This document shows, in pieces, positions 16,204 through 25,450 of a DNA stretch of 64,000 bases. This stretch comes from Bryobacterales bacterium. GTDB taxonomy: Bacteria > Acidobacteriota > Terriglobia > Bryobacterales > UBA6623. The translations under genes and the position numbers were made by a program. How positions within the stretch are numbered: position 1 is the first letter of the stretch; each line of letters starts with the position of its first letter. The notes beneath the pieces are model-generated. The model had not been told where the DNA came from. It was given only the letters and a program-made list of their open reading frames with translations, and made no database searches. The stretch spans positions 62,001-126,000 of the forward strand of contig JAPPMB010000064.1 in NCBI GenBank assembly GCA_028819255.1. Reading direction: 5' to 3'.

Positions 16204-18492
16204 TCAGAACAGCCGCTCCGCCGGTCGGAGCGTGCCGAACGAGCCCACGTTCGCGATTGCAAGACTGATCCGGAACTGGTTGTCACTGCGTGCATTGCCG
16301 ATGGAGAGGCGGCGAAGCTCGACGCTGAAACCGCAGCAGTCCGTGTTGTACGTCAGCTGCGAGATGGAATATAGGATGACCCCCTGACGGAAATCGTAGA
16401 CGTTGTGGAGCGAGGCGTTCCAGCCCCGGCGGTTGTAGTCGCCGTAGCGGACGCCGGTCAGGAGCTGGTTGCTGGGGGGCGTGATCGTGCCGGGCAGCCT
16501 GACGGCCCGGTTCCCGGCCATCACATGGACCGACTGGCTGACCTGCACGCTCGCGTCGGCGGTCGTGTTCACCAGCCTGCCCCGCAGCGGATCGTAGTCG
16601 TTTCGCCAGCGCAGGCTCCAGCGCCTGCCCGGATACAGCTTCAGCGAGGTGGCCACTGGGGAATACCTGCGGGCCTCCGACAGGAACGCGAACGAGGAGA
16701 AGTCGAGCGTGGACTGCAGCACGTTCCGGCTGCCGGGCACGACCGCCCCGCCGAACTCGGGCTCGAAGTAGCGCCTTTGCCAGACCTCCAGGCTGGCCAC
16801 CTCCCGGACGCGTCCGCTGGAATCGTTCTTGGCGTAGAGGCGGTTCGTGACGGAGATCTCGGCCTCGTTGGTGTTGTGCACGAGGTCTCTCGCGTCGAAG
16901 CGGATCGCGCTGTCGAAGTCCTCGACTCCGCGCGTGTAGCGGTACCGAAACCGCGGTTCGATCACATGCTTGACCCTGTCTCCCAGCCACTTCGGACCGC
17001 GAAAGACGCGCTCCACCGCCGGTGTCGCGACATCGACTGCGATCTCGCCCGTTCTGCGGTAGAGATTCCTTCCTACCAGGCCGTCGGGAGTGCGCCGCTG
17101 TCCGTACGCGACGGCGCGGGCCCCTAGTGTCGGAGTGACCGTGAAGCCCTTTGCCGACAGCCTGGTCGACACGCGCGGGAAAAACATGGCGCGCTGGACG
17201 AAGCGGCGCGTCTGATAGCTGCGCTGAGTGCGGCTGATCAGGTCGAGGGACGAGTCGAAGCTGAGCCACAGGGGTGCGCGCTTCGGGCCGATGCGCCGCT
17301 CGCGGCTGTTGAACTCGATTCCGGGCAGCTTCCGGATGACGACGCTGTTGTGGCGGGCGACGCTCTGGAAGTGCTCGTTGCGTAGAAGCGAGGTGTTGAA
17401 CGAGAACGTCGAGAAGTTCTTGGAAACGAAGCCGATCGACCGGATCTGCGAGAACACCGCCTCCTCATAGGTCTGGGTGAAGGCCTGGCGGAACTCGAGG
17501 GAGCTCAGGTAGTGGAGATCCGCTACCCCGCGCCAGCCCTTTCCGAAGAGTGTCTGGCCCTTCATGCTGAAGGAGTTGCCGCCCTGCTTCAGCCGCCTGC
17601 CGTCTGCGAGTTGGCGGCCCCGGTCCCGGACGTCAAAGAACACCGCGTCGAAGTTCGAGTTGCGCGTCGGCCGTCCCCGCAGGCTGGCGTTCGTCGCAAA
17701 TCCCCGGGAGGTGTACAGCGTGCCGCCGAACGTCGCGTCGAAGCTCCGGTTGATCGCCCAGTAGTAGGACAGCCCCAGTATGCGCCCGAAGCGCGAGCTG
17801 TTGCCGATCGTGGGTGTTAGGAATCCGCTCTGGCGGGGCATCCGCTTCAGGGACTTGCGGTAGTAGGGTACGTAGAGCAGTGGCACGCCTCGCAGGCGCA
17901 GCACGCCGTTCCGCACCACCGCTGACCTGCCCGGCACGAGATCGGCGCGCGAGGAGCGGAGTGTCCACCACGGGCTCGACGGGTTGCAGTTCGTGACCCG
18001 TCCGTCGTGGATTGTGTAGTGCTCGCCCGCCTTGTGGGCGATGCGCGCCTCAAACTGGAAGGGATTGTCGGTCGAGAGCAGCCGCGGACCGCCCTGACTG
18101 GCCGAGGACGCGCGCCCGCGGGCTTCATAGAAGGTGCCCAGTTCCGATTGAAGGTTGTACGCCAGCCTCTCGGCCCGGAGATCCTGCTCCCCGTCGAGCG
18201 TCCGGTAGTGGACGTTGCCGGTCGCGGCGATCTCCCCGCTCCCCTCGTGAAAGCGCAGTTCGTTCGCGGTCAGGACAATGTTCCCGTAGGTCAGCTCCAC
18301 ATCGCCCGAGGCCCGGCGCAGGGGCCCTTCGCGGGACTGGGAGTGGGCGCGGATCTCGACGGCGGATCGGAGCCGGGGCAGTTGGGCGGGCTTCGGATCA
18401 GTTGGCCCCTCGTCGCGTGGCTGCGCCGCCGCCCCCGGCGGCCAGAGGAAGAGCGCGACCAGGCACACGGAAAACTGTCGGCCCGAACGCAC
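16204..18492 (-). CDS. lptD: LPS-assembly protein LptD
   Basis: The product (about 762 residues) has a signal peptide (VCLVALFLWPPGAAAQ), an OstA/LptA-like beta-jellyroll (roughly 45-190: SGDVELTYGNIVLTANELRFHEGSGEIAATGNVHY) and a long beta-barrel. A Cys-Cys pair (NTDCCGFSVEL) near the C-terminus matches the conserved LptD cysteine motif. LptD, with LptE, inserts lipopolysaccharide into the outer leaflet of the outer membrane, so this organism makes LPS or a related glycolipid. GTG at 18492 is preferred because AGG lies 8-10 nt upstream; a TTG at 18513 would add seven residues. The gene appears to stand alone. Confidence 0.88.
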   Translation of the reverse strand: MRSGRQFSVCLVALFLWPPGAAAQPRDEGPTDPKPAQLPRLRSAVEIRAHSQSREGPLRRASGDVELTYGNIVLTANELRFHEGSGEIAATGNVHYRTLDGEQDLRAERLAYNLQSELGTFYEARGRASSASQGGPRLLSTDNPFQFEARIAHKAGEHYTIHDGRVTNCNPSSPWWTLRSSRADLVPGRSAVVRNGVLRLRGVPLLYVPYYRKSLKRMPRQSGFLTPTIGNSSRFGRILGLSYYWAINRSFDATFGGTLYTSRGFATNASLRGRPTRNSNFDAVFFDVRDRGRQLADGRRLKQGGNSFSMKGQTLFGKGWRGVADLHYLSSLEFRQAFTQTYEEAVFSQIRSIGFVSKNFSTFSFNTSLLRNEHFQSVARHNSVVIRKLPGIEFNSRERRIGPKRAPLWLSFDSSLDLISRTQRSYQTRRFVQRAMFFPRVSTRLSAKGFTVTPTLGARAVAYGQRRTPDGLVGRNLYRRTGEIAVDVATPAVERVFRGPKWLGDRVKHVIEPRFRYRYTRGVEDFDSAIRFDARDLVHNTNEAEISVTNRLYAKNDSSGRVREVASLEVWQRRYFEPEFGGAVVPGSRNVLQSTLDFSSFAFLSEARRYSPVATSLKLYPGRRWSLRWRNDYDPLRGRLVNTTADASVQVSQSVHVMAGNRAVRLPGTITPPSNQLLTGVRYGDYNRRGWNASLHNVYDFRQGVILYSISQLTYNTDCCGFSVELRRLSIGNARSDNQFRISLAIANVGSFGTLRPAERLF

Positions 18493-18664
18493 TTTGCACC
18501 TGCAAACTAGCAAACCGCGTGACTGGCCAGAAAGTCCTTCCGGGTGATCTGCGGCGGGCCGTCTCGCAAGCCGGACTCCGCGGGTTTGAGGGCGCCCCGA
18601 ATCGGGATCGCACCGGGCAGTCGGGCGACCGGGGGATTCGTCACGCGCCGCGCGTCGCCCAATC

Positions 18665-20455
18665 CTAGAATGCGAACCTGCCGGCTTCGAGGACTCTGGC
18701 TGCGACTCGGTCCCGAATCGCGGGCATGTCGATGGGCCTGATCGCCAGCAGGCTCTCGAAGGCCTTGTGCCCGCTGTCGAGATCCGCCCCGGTGCAGCAG
18801 GCGCCGATCACATGACCGCCGAGCGTCCTCAGCCTTGTCATCGTGTGGTGCAGGAGCCCCGTGAGGATGTCACCGACGACGACGCCGGCGCCCGCCTCCT
18901 CCACACGCCCCGCGCGCAGCAACGCGGACTCCGCAGCGTACGCCTCCATCATCATGTCGGCCAAGGCTCCGGTCACCTCCTGGTTCCTCTCCAGACCTGA
19001 GCCGAGCCGCCGCCTTGCCAGTCGCGCGACGGCCAGCGTGGCTCGCTTGGCCCGCCCGACACGGTCGCGATGCTCCTGGTAGACGGTCTTGGGGCCGTCC
19101 GCAAGCGCGTGGGCTGCGCGCGGCCTCGACGCGTCCGGGACTCCCATCAGGTCCAGCCTTCCCTGTGCGGCCCGCTTAAAGAGCATTCCCGCCGTTAGCA
19201 TGCGGTTGATCTCGTTGGTGCCTTCGAAGATGCGATTAATGCGCGAGTCCCGGTAGCCGCGCTCGACAACGTAGTCCTGGTGGTATCCGTAGCCGCCATG
19301 GATCTGAACCGCCTCGTCCGCGACGTGGTCGAGGGCCTCGGAGAGGTACACCTTCGCGATCGAGCACTCGATTGCGTACTCCTCGATGGCCTTCAGGGCC
19401 TTTCGGGGCGCGCCCGGGTCCTCCCAGGAGAGCCCTTCCAAACGAGCGTCAATCATTCCCGCCGTGCGATACGTCAAGGCCTCGCCCGCAAAGGTCTCCA
19501 TGGCCATGTCGCCGAGTTTCTGGCGTATCGCCCCGAAGTGTCCGATGGGCTGGCCGAAGGCCCGCCGCTGCATCGCATACCGCGCCGATTCTCCCAGCAG
19601 GTCCTTCGCACCGCCCACGCAGGCGGCTGCGAGTTCGAGACGGCCCATGTTGAGGACGTTGAAGGCGATCACGTGGCCCCGGCCGACCTCCCCGAGGACG
19701 TTCTCGACCGGAACCCGGACGTCGTCCAGGTACAGCGCAGTCGTCGAACTGCCGCGAAGGCCCATCTTGTGCTCTTCGGCGCCGGGCTTGACGCCCTCCC
19801 ATGCGCGCTCCACCAGGAATGCCGTGAACCGCTCGCCGTCCACTTTCGCGAAGACCGTGTAGAGATCCGCCCAGCCTCCGTTCGAGATCCACATCTTCTG
19901 ACCGTTCAGGACGTAGTGCCTACCGTCCGGCGTCAGTTCCGCACAGGTCCGCGATGCCAGGGAGTCGCTTCCCGCATGGGGCTCGCTCAGGCAGTAGGCC
20001 CCGAGGATCTCGCCCGCGACCAGCCGTGGAAGGTACTTCTCCTTCTGCTGCTCGGTCCCGAAGAAGACGATCGGCATCGTTCCGATGCCGGCGTGGCCGC
20101 CGTAGGTGGTCGAGAAGGATGCGTAGGTCCCGATGCACTCGCACACCAGCATCTGGGTCGTGATGTCCAGTTCGAGGCCGTCGTAGTGTTCCGGCACCAG
20201 CACTCCGAGGAGGCCGAGCTCTCCGGACTGCCGGATCAGCGCGCGCATAAGGCCTTGGTCCTGGCGCTCGAGTGCCGGGATCTGCGGATTCACCTCCTCG
20301 TCCATGAAGCGGCGAGTCGTGGCCCGGATCTGGTGCTGTATCTCGCTGAAGTCCTCCGGCGTGAGCACCGCCGAGGGGCTGGAGTCCCGGATCAGGAAGC
20401 TCCCTCCGGGTGGGGCAGCCACCTTGGGCGGATCAGCGGCAAGCGTTGCGGGCAT
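18665..20455 (-). CDS. Acyl-CoA dehydrogenase, long (VLCAD/FadE-like) form
   Basis: The 596-residue protein contains all acyl-CoA dehydrogenase parts: an N-terminal helical domain (about 25-150), the middle beta domain with YCLSEPHAGSDS and MWISNG, and the C-terminal helical domain with QIHGGYGY and FEGTNEINR. It also has an extra C-terminal helical region of about 150 residues (500 onward), as in very-long-chain dehydrogenases and Bacillus FadE. It oxidises acyl-CoA to trans-2-enoyl-CoA with FAD in beta-oxidation; chain length cannot be read from sequence. ATG at 20455 is chosen because upstream residues of the frame overlap holB in another frame and lack family character. It lies 68 nt downstream of holB. 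Confidence 0.92.
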   Translation of the reverse strand: MPATLAADPPKVAAPPGGSFLIRDSSPSAVLTPEDFSEIQHQIRATTRRFMDEEVNPQIPALERQDQGLMRALIRQSGELGLLGVLVPEHYDGLELDITTQMLVCECIGTYASFSTTYGGHAGIGTMPIVFFGTEQQKEKYLPRLVAGEILGAYCLSEPHAGSDSLASRTCAELTPDGRHYVLNGQKMWISNGGWADLYTVFAKVDGERFTAFLVERAWEGVKPGAEEHKMGLRGSSTTALYLDDVRVPVENVLGEVGRGHVIAFNVLNMGRLELAAACVGGAKDLLGESARYAMQRRAFGQPIGHFGAIRQKLGDMAMETFAGEALTYRTAGMIDARLEGLSWEDPGAPRKALKAIEEYAIECSIAKVYLSEALDHVADEAVQIHGGYGYHQDYVVERGYRDSRINRIFEGTNEINRMLTAGMLFKRAAQGRLDLMGVPDASRPRAAHALADGPKTVYQEHRDRVGRAKRATLAVARLARRRLGSGLERNQEVTGALADMMMEAYAAESALLRAGRVEEAGAGVVVGDILTGLLHHTMTRLRTLGGHVIGACCTGADLDSGHKAFESLLAIRPIDMPAIRDRVAARVLEAGRFAF

Positions 20456-20523
20456 TGGAATCTCGTCTGTCTCAAGTCTATCCCGTAATCGAGCCGCGCG
20501 TCGCCGCACCGGAGAACAGGCCG

Positions 20524-21597
20524 TCAGCGCCGAAGAGAAAGGGCGTACGCCTCGAGAGCGAGCTGCTTCTGGATATTGACCTGCTGAAGCAGGCGGAGGT
20601 CGTCGAGAGCGTGCAGCGCCTTCTCGATCCAATGGAAGCCCGAACGCGGGGCGAGCTTCGCCAGATCCTCGGCAATGTCGATGTGCGTGAGGTCTTCCCG
20701 GACCCCGAGATTCAGCCGAATAAGGTCGCGAAGCAGCGAGGCCAGCATCGAGGCGAGCTGGTCGATCCCTTCCGACCGCCTCCGGGCCAGCACCTCGATC
20801 CGCGCGGTGAAGCGTGCGAATTCGCCCTTTCCGAGGCTGGTCCGGATCAGCGACAGCATGGCGGCCCGGCGGCGGGTGAATTCCCCGACATCCAGTGAGA
20901 GCGCGATGCCCGGGCTGCCCCGCGACCACGCTTGGACGTTGCGGCGGGTTGCTTCCGGAACGGCGTCCCGAGAACGCAGGAAGGTCTCCATTTCCGCTGG
21001 CGAGAGCGCTGCGAAGTAGAACGGGATGGAACGGGACCGGATTGTGGCAGGCAGCTGGTACGGATTCTCGGTGATGAGGATGATGGTCAGGTCCGGACCG
21101 GGTTCCTCGAGTGTCTTGAGCAGGGCGTTCGCGGCTTCCGGAGTCGCCCGCTCAGCATGGTCCAGCACAAAGATCCTGCGCCGGCCCTCCGAGGGCGCGT
21201 GACGCGCCACGTTGCGCAGCATCCTGGCCTGGTCGATTCCTATGACGCGCATCGGTCCGTCGGGCGGGAAGGTCAGGACATCGGGATGGTTGGCGACAAC
21301 CAGCGGGGACTCCGCGCGCTTCGCGGAGCGAAGCTTCAGCCGATCCAGAAGCAGGTCGCGGTAAACCTTGCGGGACAGGTCGACGGCCAGGATCCGCTCG
21401 CACGAGGAGCAATCCCCGCATGGGGGCCCCCGCCGTTGTTCGCAGTTGATCCCCGCCGCGAGGTGCCGCGCGAGGGTCGCCTTGCCCACGCCTTCCGGAC
21501 CGGCGAACATCAGCGTCTGGGGCAGACGGTCTTCCTTCACCATGCGCCACAGGGACGCCGCAATTCGCTTGTGTCCGATCAGGCGCGGGGCGGGCAT
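20524..21597 (-). CDS. holB: DNA polymerase III delta' subunit
   Basis: The 357-residue AAA+ protein has GPEGVGKAT (33-41) as Walker A, four cysteines (C52, C60, C63, C66) forming the clamp-loader zinc module, HAERATPEAANALLKTLEEP as the Walker B/sensor region, and an SRC-like IRSRS motif. This is the delta' subunit that helps load the sliding clamp at replication forks. A full Walker A is kept, unlike E. coli delta'. It follows tmk by 5 nt, the common tmk-holB order. Confidence 0.9.
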   Translation of the reverse strand: MPAPRLIGHKRIAASLWRMVKEDRLPQTLMFAGPEGVGKATLARHLAAGINCEQRRGPPCGDCSSCERILAVDLSRKVYRDLLLDRLKLRSAKRAESPLVVANHPDVLTFPPDGPMRVIGIDQARMLRNVARHAPSEGRRRIFVLDHAERATPEAANALLKTLEEPGPDLTIILITENPYQLPATIRSRSIPFYFAALSPAEMETFLRSRDAVPEATRRNVQAWSRGSPGIALSLDVGEFTRRRAAMLSLIRTSLGKGEFARFTARIEVLARRRSEGIDQLASMLASLLRDLIRLNLGVREDLTHIDIAEDLAKLAPRSGFHWIEKALHALDDLRLLQQVNIQKQLALEAYALSLRR

Positions 21598-21602
21598 TGC
21601 TC

Positions 21603-22265
21603 TCAGACGAGATCCTTGCGGAGATGGGAGATTCTTGGGAGCACGAGGCGAAGGATGCTCTCCGCAATTGCCTCAGGCGGCCCTTCGGCATCAATGCGTC
21701 TCACGCGGCTGGGCTCGGCCCTGTGGATGGAAGCGTAGCCGCGCCGGACCCGCTCAAAGAACTCCAGAGGCTGGACCTCCATGTGGTCCTGGCCGACCTC
21801 CATGCGGTCGGTCCGCGATCTCACCCGGGAACGGGCCTTGACCGGATCAAGGTCCAGCCAGAGCGTCAGGTCCGGTCTGATCCCGTCGCAGGCGATTTCC
21901 TCCAGACGAAACACGATGTCCTCCCCGAGGTGTCGGCCGTGGCCCTGGTATGCGACAGTTGAGTCCGTGAACCGATCGGAAACCACCAGCTTGCCGGCCT
22001 TCACCGCCGGCCGGATCACTTCGGCAACATTCTGGGCGCGCGAAGCGAAGTAGAGGAGCAGTTCGGTCCGGGGATCCATGTTTGCGTTGGCCGAATCCAG
22101 AAGTACGCCCCGGATTAGACTTCCGACCGGGGTGCCACCCGGCTCCTGTGCACGAACGGGCTCGATGCCCATCTCCCGCAGCCGAGCCAGAAACAGCGTG
22201 ATTTGCGTCGTCTTCCCGCAGCCATCGATCCCTTCGAAGCTGACGAAGAGTCCCCGCCCCGCCAA
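21603..22265 (-). CDS. tmk: Thymidylate kinase
   Basis: The enzyme phosphorylates dTMP to dTDP for DNA synthesis. The P-loop EGIDGCGKTT lies near the N-terminus, the DR motif is in SDRFTDSTVAYQG, and a lid region rich in Arg (SRVRSRTDR) follows. Length from the TTG start at 22265 is 220 residues, close to the family norm. An upstream ATG (22298) would add 11 residues, but the TTG sits exactly 6 nt after a TATACT hexamer and gives the usual M-x-G-x-FVSFEG beginning. It lies between nagA and holB in a tight minus-strand cluster. Confidence 0.92.
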   Translation of the reverse strand: MAGRGLFVSFEGIDGCGKTTQITLFLARLREMGIEPVRAQEPGGTPVGSLIRGVLLDSANANMDPRTELLLYFASRAQNVAEVIRPAVKAGKLVVSDRFTDSTVAYQGHGRHLGEDIVFRLEEIACDGIRPDLTLWLDLDPVKARSRVRSRTDRMEVGQDHMEVQPLEFFERVRRGYASIHRAEPSRVRRIDAEGPPEAIAESILRLVLPRISHLRKDLV

Positions 22266-22271
22266 ACTGCG

Positions 22272-22277
22272 AGTATA
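22272..22277 (-). promoter_or_regulatory. Candidate -10 element before tmk, leaderless TTG
   Basis: On the minus strand this reads TATACT and is followed by 6 nt and then TTG, in frame with the thymidylate kinase P-loop. Transcription would begin at the start codon itself. It is the best-matching member of the leaderless-type set. Confidence 0.45.
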
Positions 22278-22301
22278 GCCGCCGCGCGCGGCTGCCATGT
22301 C

Positions 22302-23438
22302 TCACCCAGTCGGTGCGGTACGGTTCACCCTAACTTCGCCGTCGGGCGAAACGCTGAACAGCGTGAGGTCGGCCGCCTGTCCCACCTCCAGATAGCCGGA
22401 CCGGTCCGGCAGGCCCATCGCAGCGCCGGCATTCGCTGTTGCGAGTCGCGTAGCCTCGAGCGGGGTCATGCCCGTGAAGCGCATCGCATTCTCGATGCCA
22501 TGATCCATGCTGAGCGCTGAGCCCGCGAGCCGTCGCGTCGTCAGCAGCTCCACACGCCGGTCCGGCCCGAGCTCGACCTCCTGCTCGCCGAGCCTGTAGA
22601 TGCCGGGCGGGCAGTGGGCAGGCGCGACCGCGTCCGTCACCAGGATCGAGCGGTCCAGGCCCTTCGCCCGCAAGGCGATCCTTGCGAACGGCGGCGGCAG
22701 GTGGATGCCGTCTACGATCATTCCCGCGTACAGGCGGTCGTCGGCCAGCTGGTGAACGATGTAGTTGTCGTGGCGCGCGAGCAGGGAATGGGCGCCGTTT
22801 CCCAGATGGGTGCTCATTGTGGCTCCCGCGTCGACAGCGTCCCTGATCTGCGACGCAGTGGCGCCGGTGTGCCCGATCGAGACCACGACGCCCGAACGGA
22901 CCATGTGCTCGATCACGCGCGGCGCCTCGTCGTGCTCCGGGCCGAGCGTGACAAGCCGGACGGCGCCATCCGCAGCATCCTGGAGCCTTTCGAACTCCTC
23001 AACGGAAGGCGGGCGGACATGGGCCCTCGGGTGGGCTCCCCGCGGGCCGTCATCCGGCGAGATCCATGGACCCTCAACGTGGAACCCGAGCATCGCGTCG
23101 CCGTTCGGCAGGGTGCGCCGGGCCTTGGCCAGATTCCGCAGCGATCCCGTCATGTCCTCGTGCGAGCCGGTGATCACCGTGGGATACATGCGAGCCACAC
23201 CCGTGGTCCGCTGCGCCTCGATCGATCGCCCGATTTCCTCGGCCGGCGAGGCCGGGTCGTTGTAGTCAATGCCTGCAAACCCGTTCACCTGCAGGTCGAT
23301 CCACCCGGGGGAGACGAAGTTGTCCGTCCGATCCTCGGCGGGCTCGACGCTCTCGATCCGACCGTGCCGGCATTCGATCCGGACCACTCGCCCCGTTTCG
23401 GGGTGGACTCCTGAGACGGCGGACGGAGAGACTATCAT
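22302..23438 (-). CDS. nagA: N-acetylglucosamine-6-phosphate deacetylase
   Basis: The 378-residue amidohydrolase has the NagA signature order: SPGWIDLQVNGFAGIDYN, a metal-binding Glu in GFHVEGPW, IGHTGAT with a metal His, THLGNGAHSLLARHDN, a catalytic Asp in LVTDAVAP, and GSALSMDHGIENAMRFTG near the end. NagA removes acetate from GlcNAc-6-phosphate so the amino sugar can enter glycolysis or cell-wall synthesis. It is the first gene of the tight nagA-tmk-holB run. It could serve recycling of wall sugars or growth on chitin-like or glycosaminoglycan material. Confidence 0.9.
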   Translation of the reverse strand: MIVSPSAVSGVHPETGRVVRIECRHGRIESVEPAEDRTDNFVSPGWIDLQVNGFAGIDYNDPASPAEEIGRSIEAQRTTGVARMYPTVITGSHEDMTGSLRNLAKARRTLPNGDAMLGFHVEGPWISPDDGPRGAHPRAHVRPPSVEEFERLQDAADGAVRLVTLGPEHDEAPRVIEHMVRSGVVVSIGHTGATASQIRDAVDAGATMSTHLGNGAHSLLARHDNYIVHQLADDRLYAGMIVDGIHLPPPFARIALRAKGLDRSILVTDAVAPAHCPPGIYRLGEQEVELGPDRRVELLTTRRLAGSALSMDHGIENAMRFTGMTPLEATRLATANAGAAMGLPDRSGYLEVGQAADLTLFSVSPDGEVRVNRTAPTG

Positions 23439-23882
23439 CGGTCGCTGGCAGTTCCGGCCGCGCGTCGCGGAGGACGGGCTGCACCCTGCCCATTATGCGG
23501 GGCCGACCGACCGGAACGTCGTCCGGGGACCGGCGGGCGGTGGAATCGCACGCGACACGGGGCCGTGGGCTGCCGAGCGATGCGAGCCGCCACAACTCCG
23601 CCCGGCTGAAGATGAAGCGGGGGATCCTGGCAAGAGCCGCGGCAGGGCATGTGCAGGCGCCAACGGAGTGAGCCTGAGAGCCGCGCCTCCATCGCGTCGC
23701 ACAGGCACGCGAAGGAATTCTCCGCGACCAGCATCACGGTCCCTGCGAACAGCCTCCGCCCCACTTGGGCGCTGGGCCCTGACCAGAGGGGCCGGTGCGC
23801 CGTGCGTCGCTCCAGAACCGCATGCGAAATCGGCCCGACTGGGCGCTTTCGCCTATGGGGCCCACAGTCTACTCGCAGACGA
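23439..23882. other. Intergenic stretch, no convincing gene
   Basis: This lies between nagA and the MscS gene. Both strands have open frames, for example a minus-strand frame passing through LFAGTVMLVAENSFACLC, but none has a plausible start, ribosome site or family resemblance. A decayed gene is possible. Confidence 0.4.
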
Positions 23883-25034
23883 TCACGAGGATGGAGGGTG
23901 GCTGCCAGCGTCTGTTGACGCTCTTTCCGCCGGCGCCCGAGACTCGGCGACATCGGGTTGCGCCGGCGCGTCCGGTGACGCCTGCCAAAGGGGATCTGCA
24001 CGTGCGTGAGATGGTTTCAATTGAAATTGATTCATTGCGCAAATTAGATCGTCCAGAATGTCTGCTTCGGCCTTTTCGTGCTTCGACCAGTCTGTATGAA
24101 CGGAAAATGCAGAGATCTCAATCGGCATTCCAAGCCTGTCCATCGGCAACTGTCGAACATACTGGACGTAGTTTATTCGAGAATCATTTGCAAGATAATC
24201 TTCGATCCAACGTCTGTATTTTGTCAGATTTGATGAGTTATTTACTTCGTTTATAACAGTCGATATATCGACATAAATTGGCTTCAGAATATACATCCCT
24301 CCCTGCTCCAACTGGTTCCGGTAGTTGCGAAATCCCTCCCCGGAGAGAAGCTGGCTCATCGGGACGTACGACACTGTCCGGTCCCAGTTCCTGATCTCGA
24401 TCGCCTGTAGAGTGACATCAATCACTTCTCCGTCAGCCGTTCCCACTTGGATCCAGTCGCCGACTCGCACCATCCCGCTCGCGAGAACCTGCAAGCCTGA
24501 GACAAGTGACGAGATGCTGTCCCTCGTGATCAGCAGAATGATCGCCGCCGAGGCCCCCAAGGCCCCAACGAGTGTGACCACGGAGCGTCCGCTCAGCGCC
24601 GAGACGGCCACGAGTACTGTCACCGCCACCGTGAGGATGCGGACGACCTGGACGTATGCCCGGATTGGAAGGCGCTTCGCGATCGGAAGTGTCGCGTACC
24701 AGGCCAGAAAACCGAACAGCCCGATATTTGCGATCCATGCCACGTTCACCGCTGTGTAGACCACTGCGAGACGGGTGAGAACCGTCTCCATCAATGTGTG
24801 ATGCAAGAGAAGTGGAAACGCAATCTGCAGAGCAAGAGACGACAGAAAATGCCAGCAAGCCTGTATGATTCCACGCTCCACCAATACGTCATCCCATGGA
24901 TTATCGGTCTGGGAAACCGCCCTATGCATTCGCTGCATAATCGGCTCTCGGAATCTCCGAAAGAGAAGATGCAGGATGAAGATCGGGGCAATGACTGCAA
25001 CGGATGTCGTGAGGTCTTTCAGAATCACATCCAT
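23883..25034 (-). CDS. MscS-family mechanosensitive channel (YbdG-like)
   Basis: The 383-residue protein has four or five N-terminal hydrophobic helices (about 5-165). The MscS pore helix and beta domain follow: SVVTLVGALGASAAIILLITRDSISSLVSG, then VRVGDWIQVGTADGEVIDVTLQAIEIRNWDRTVSYVPMSQLLSG. It releases osmolytes during hypo-osmotic shock or acts as a small-conductance channel in the inner membrane. The start at 25034 follows GGGAAGG at about 10 nt. Parts of the gene, especially 24000-24260, are much richer in A and T than all neighbours, which suggests acquisition by transfer. The C-terminal tail (PSHARADPLWQASPDAPAQP) is low-complexity. Confidence 0.85.
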   Translation of the reverse strand: MDVILKDLTTSVAVIAPIFILHLLFRRFREPIMQRMHRAVSQTDNPWDDVLVERGIIQACWHFLSSLALQIAFPLLLHHTLMETVLTRLAVVYTAVNVAWIANIGLFGFLAWYATLPIAKRLPIRAYVQVVRILTVAVTVLVAVSALSGRSVVTLVGALGASAAIILLITRDSISSLVSGLQVLASGMVRVGDWIQVGTADGEVIDVTLQAIEIRNWDRTVSYVPMSQLLSGEGFRNYRNQLEQGGMYILKPIYVDISTVINEVNNSSNLTKYRRWIEDYLANDSRINYVQYVRQLPMDRLGMPIEISAFSVHTDWSKHEKAEADILDDLICAMNQFQLKPSHARADPLWQASPDAPAQPDVAESRAPAERASTDAGSHPPSS

Positions 25035-25450
25035 CGTTCTAGCCTTCCCATTGTGTGCGAATCGACCCCGCAATCGCAGGGTCTCCGCTGCAAATCGATC
25101 TTCTGGAATCCTTCACACGAATCTCAAATCTCGCTCCGTTGCCGGCCAGCATCTCCGTCTCCGACTGATCGGCGCAGGGAGGGGCGGCGCAAGAGGGAGG
25201 TCACGCTGCACCGGTCCAAGGAACACAAGGCGTCGTCGCCGGACGGACACGCGGCTCACACCTGCTCAGTCTCGCCACCCTCCGCCCAGACACCAAGTTA
25301 GCACGTGCCCTTGGAGGCCCCAGGGAGGCGCGTCCCGGCATCACTGCGTGAACACCTCGCCCTACCGGGCCGCAGGCTGTATAGTGCAGTCTAACGTGGG
25401 GTCCCGGCGAACGGCCGTCTTGAGAGAGTGTCGCCCGCGGGAGGTCATTG
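25035..25450. other. Divergent intergenic region with a possible promoter
   Basis: This separates the divergent MscS and Gfo/Idh genes. A TATAGT hexamer at 25380-25385 is a candidate -10 for the rightward gene, giving a leader of about 60 nt that ends in the strong ribosome site GGGAGG (25439-25444). No coding stretch is convincing. Confidence 0.4.

Noticed and set aside
18665..20929. Longer 754-residue version of the acyl-CoA dehydrogenase
   Set aside because: The first 158 residues overlap holB in another frame and look nothing like the family; Met at 20455 gives the usual length.
23435..24001. 188-residue minus-strand frame between nagA and the MscS gene
   Set aside because: It overlaps the end of the MscS gene in another frame and has no start context or motif.
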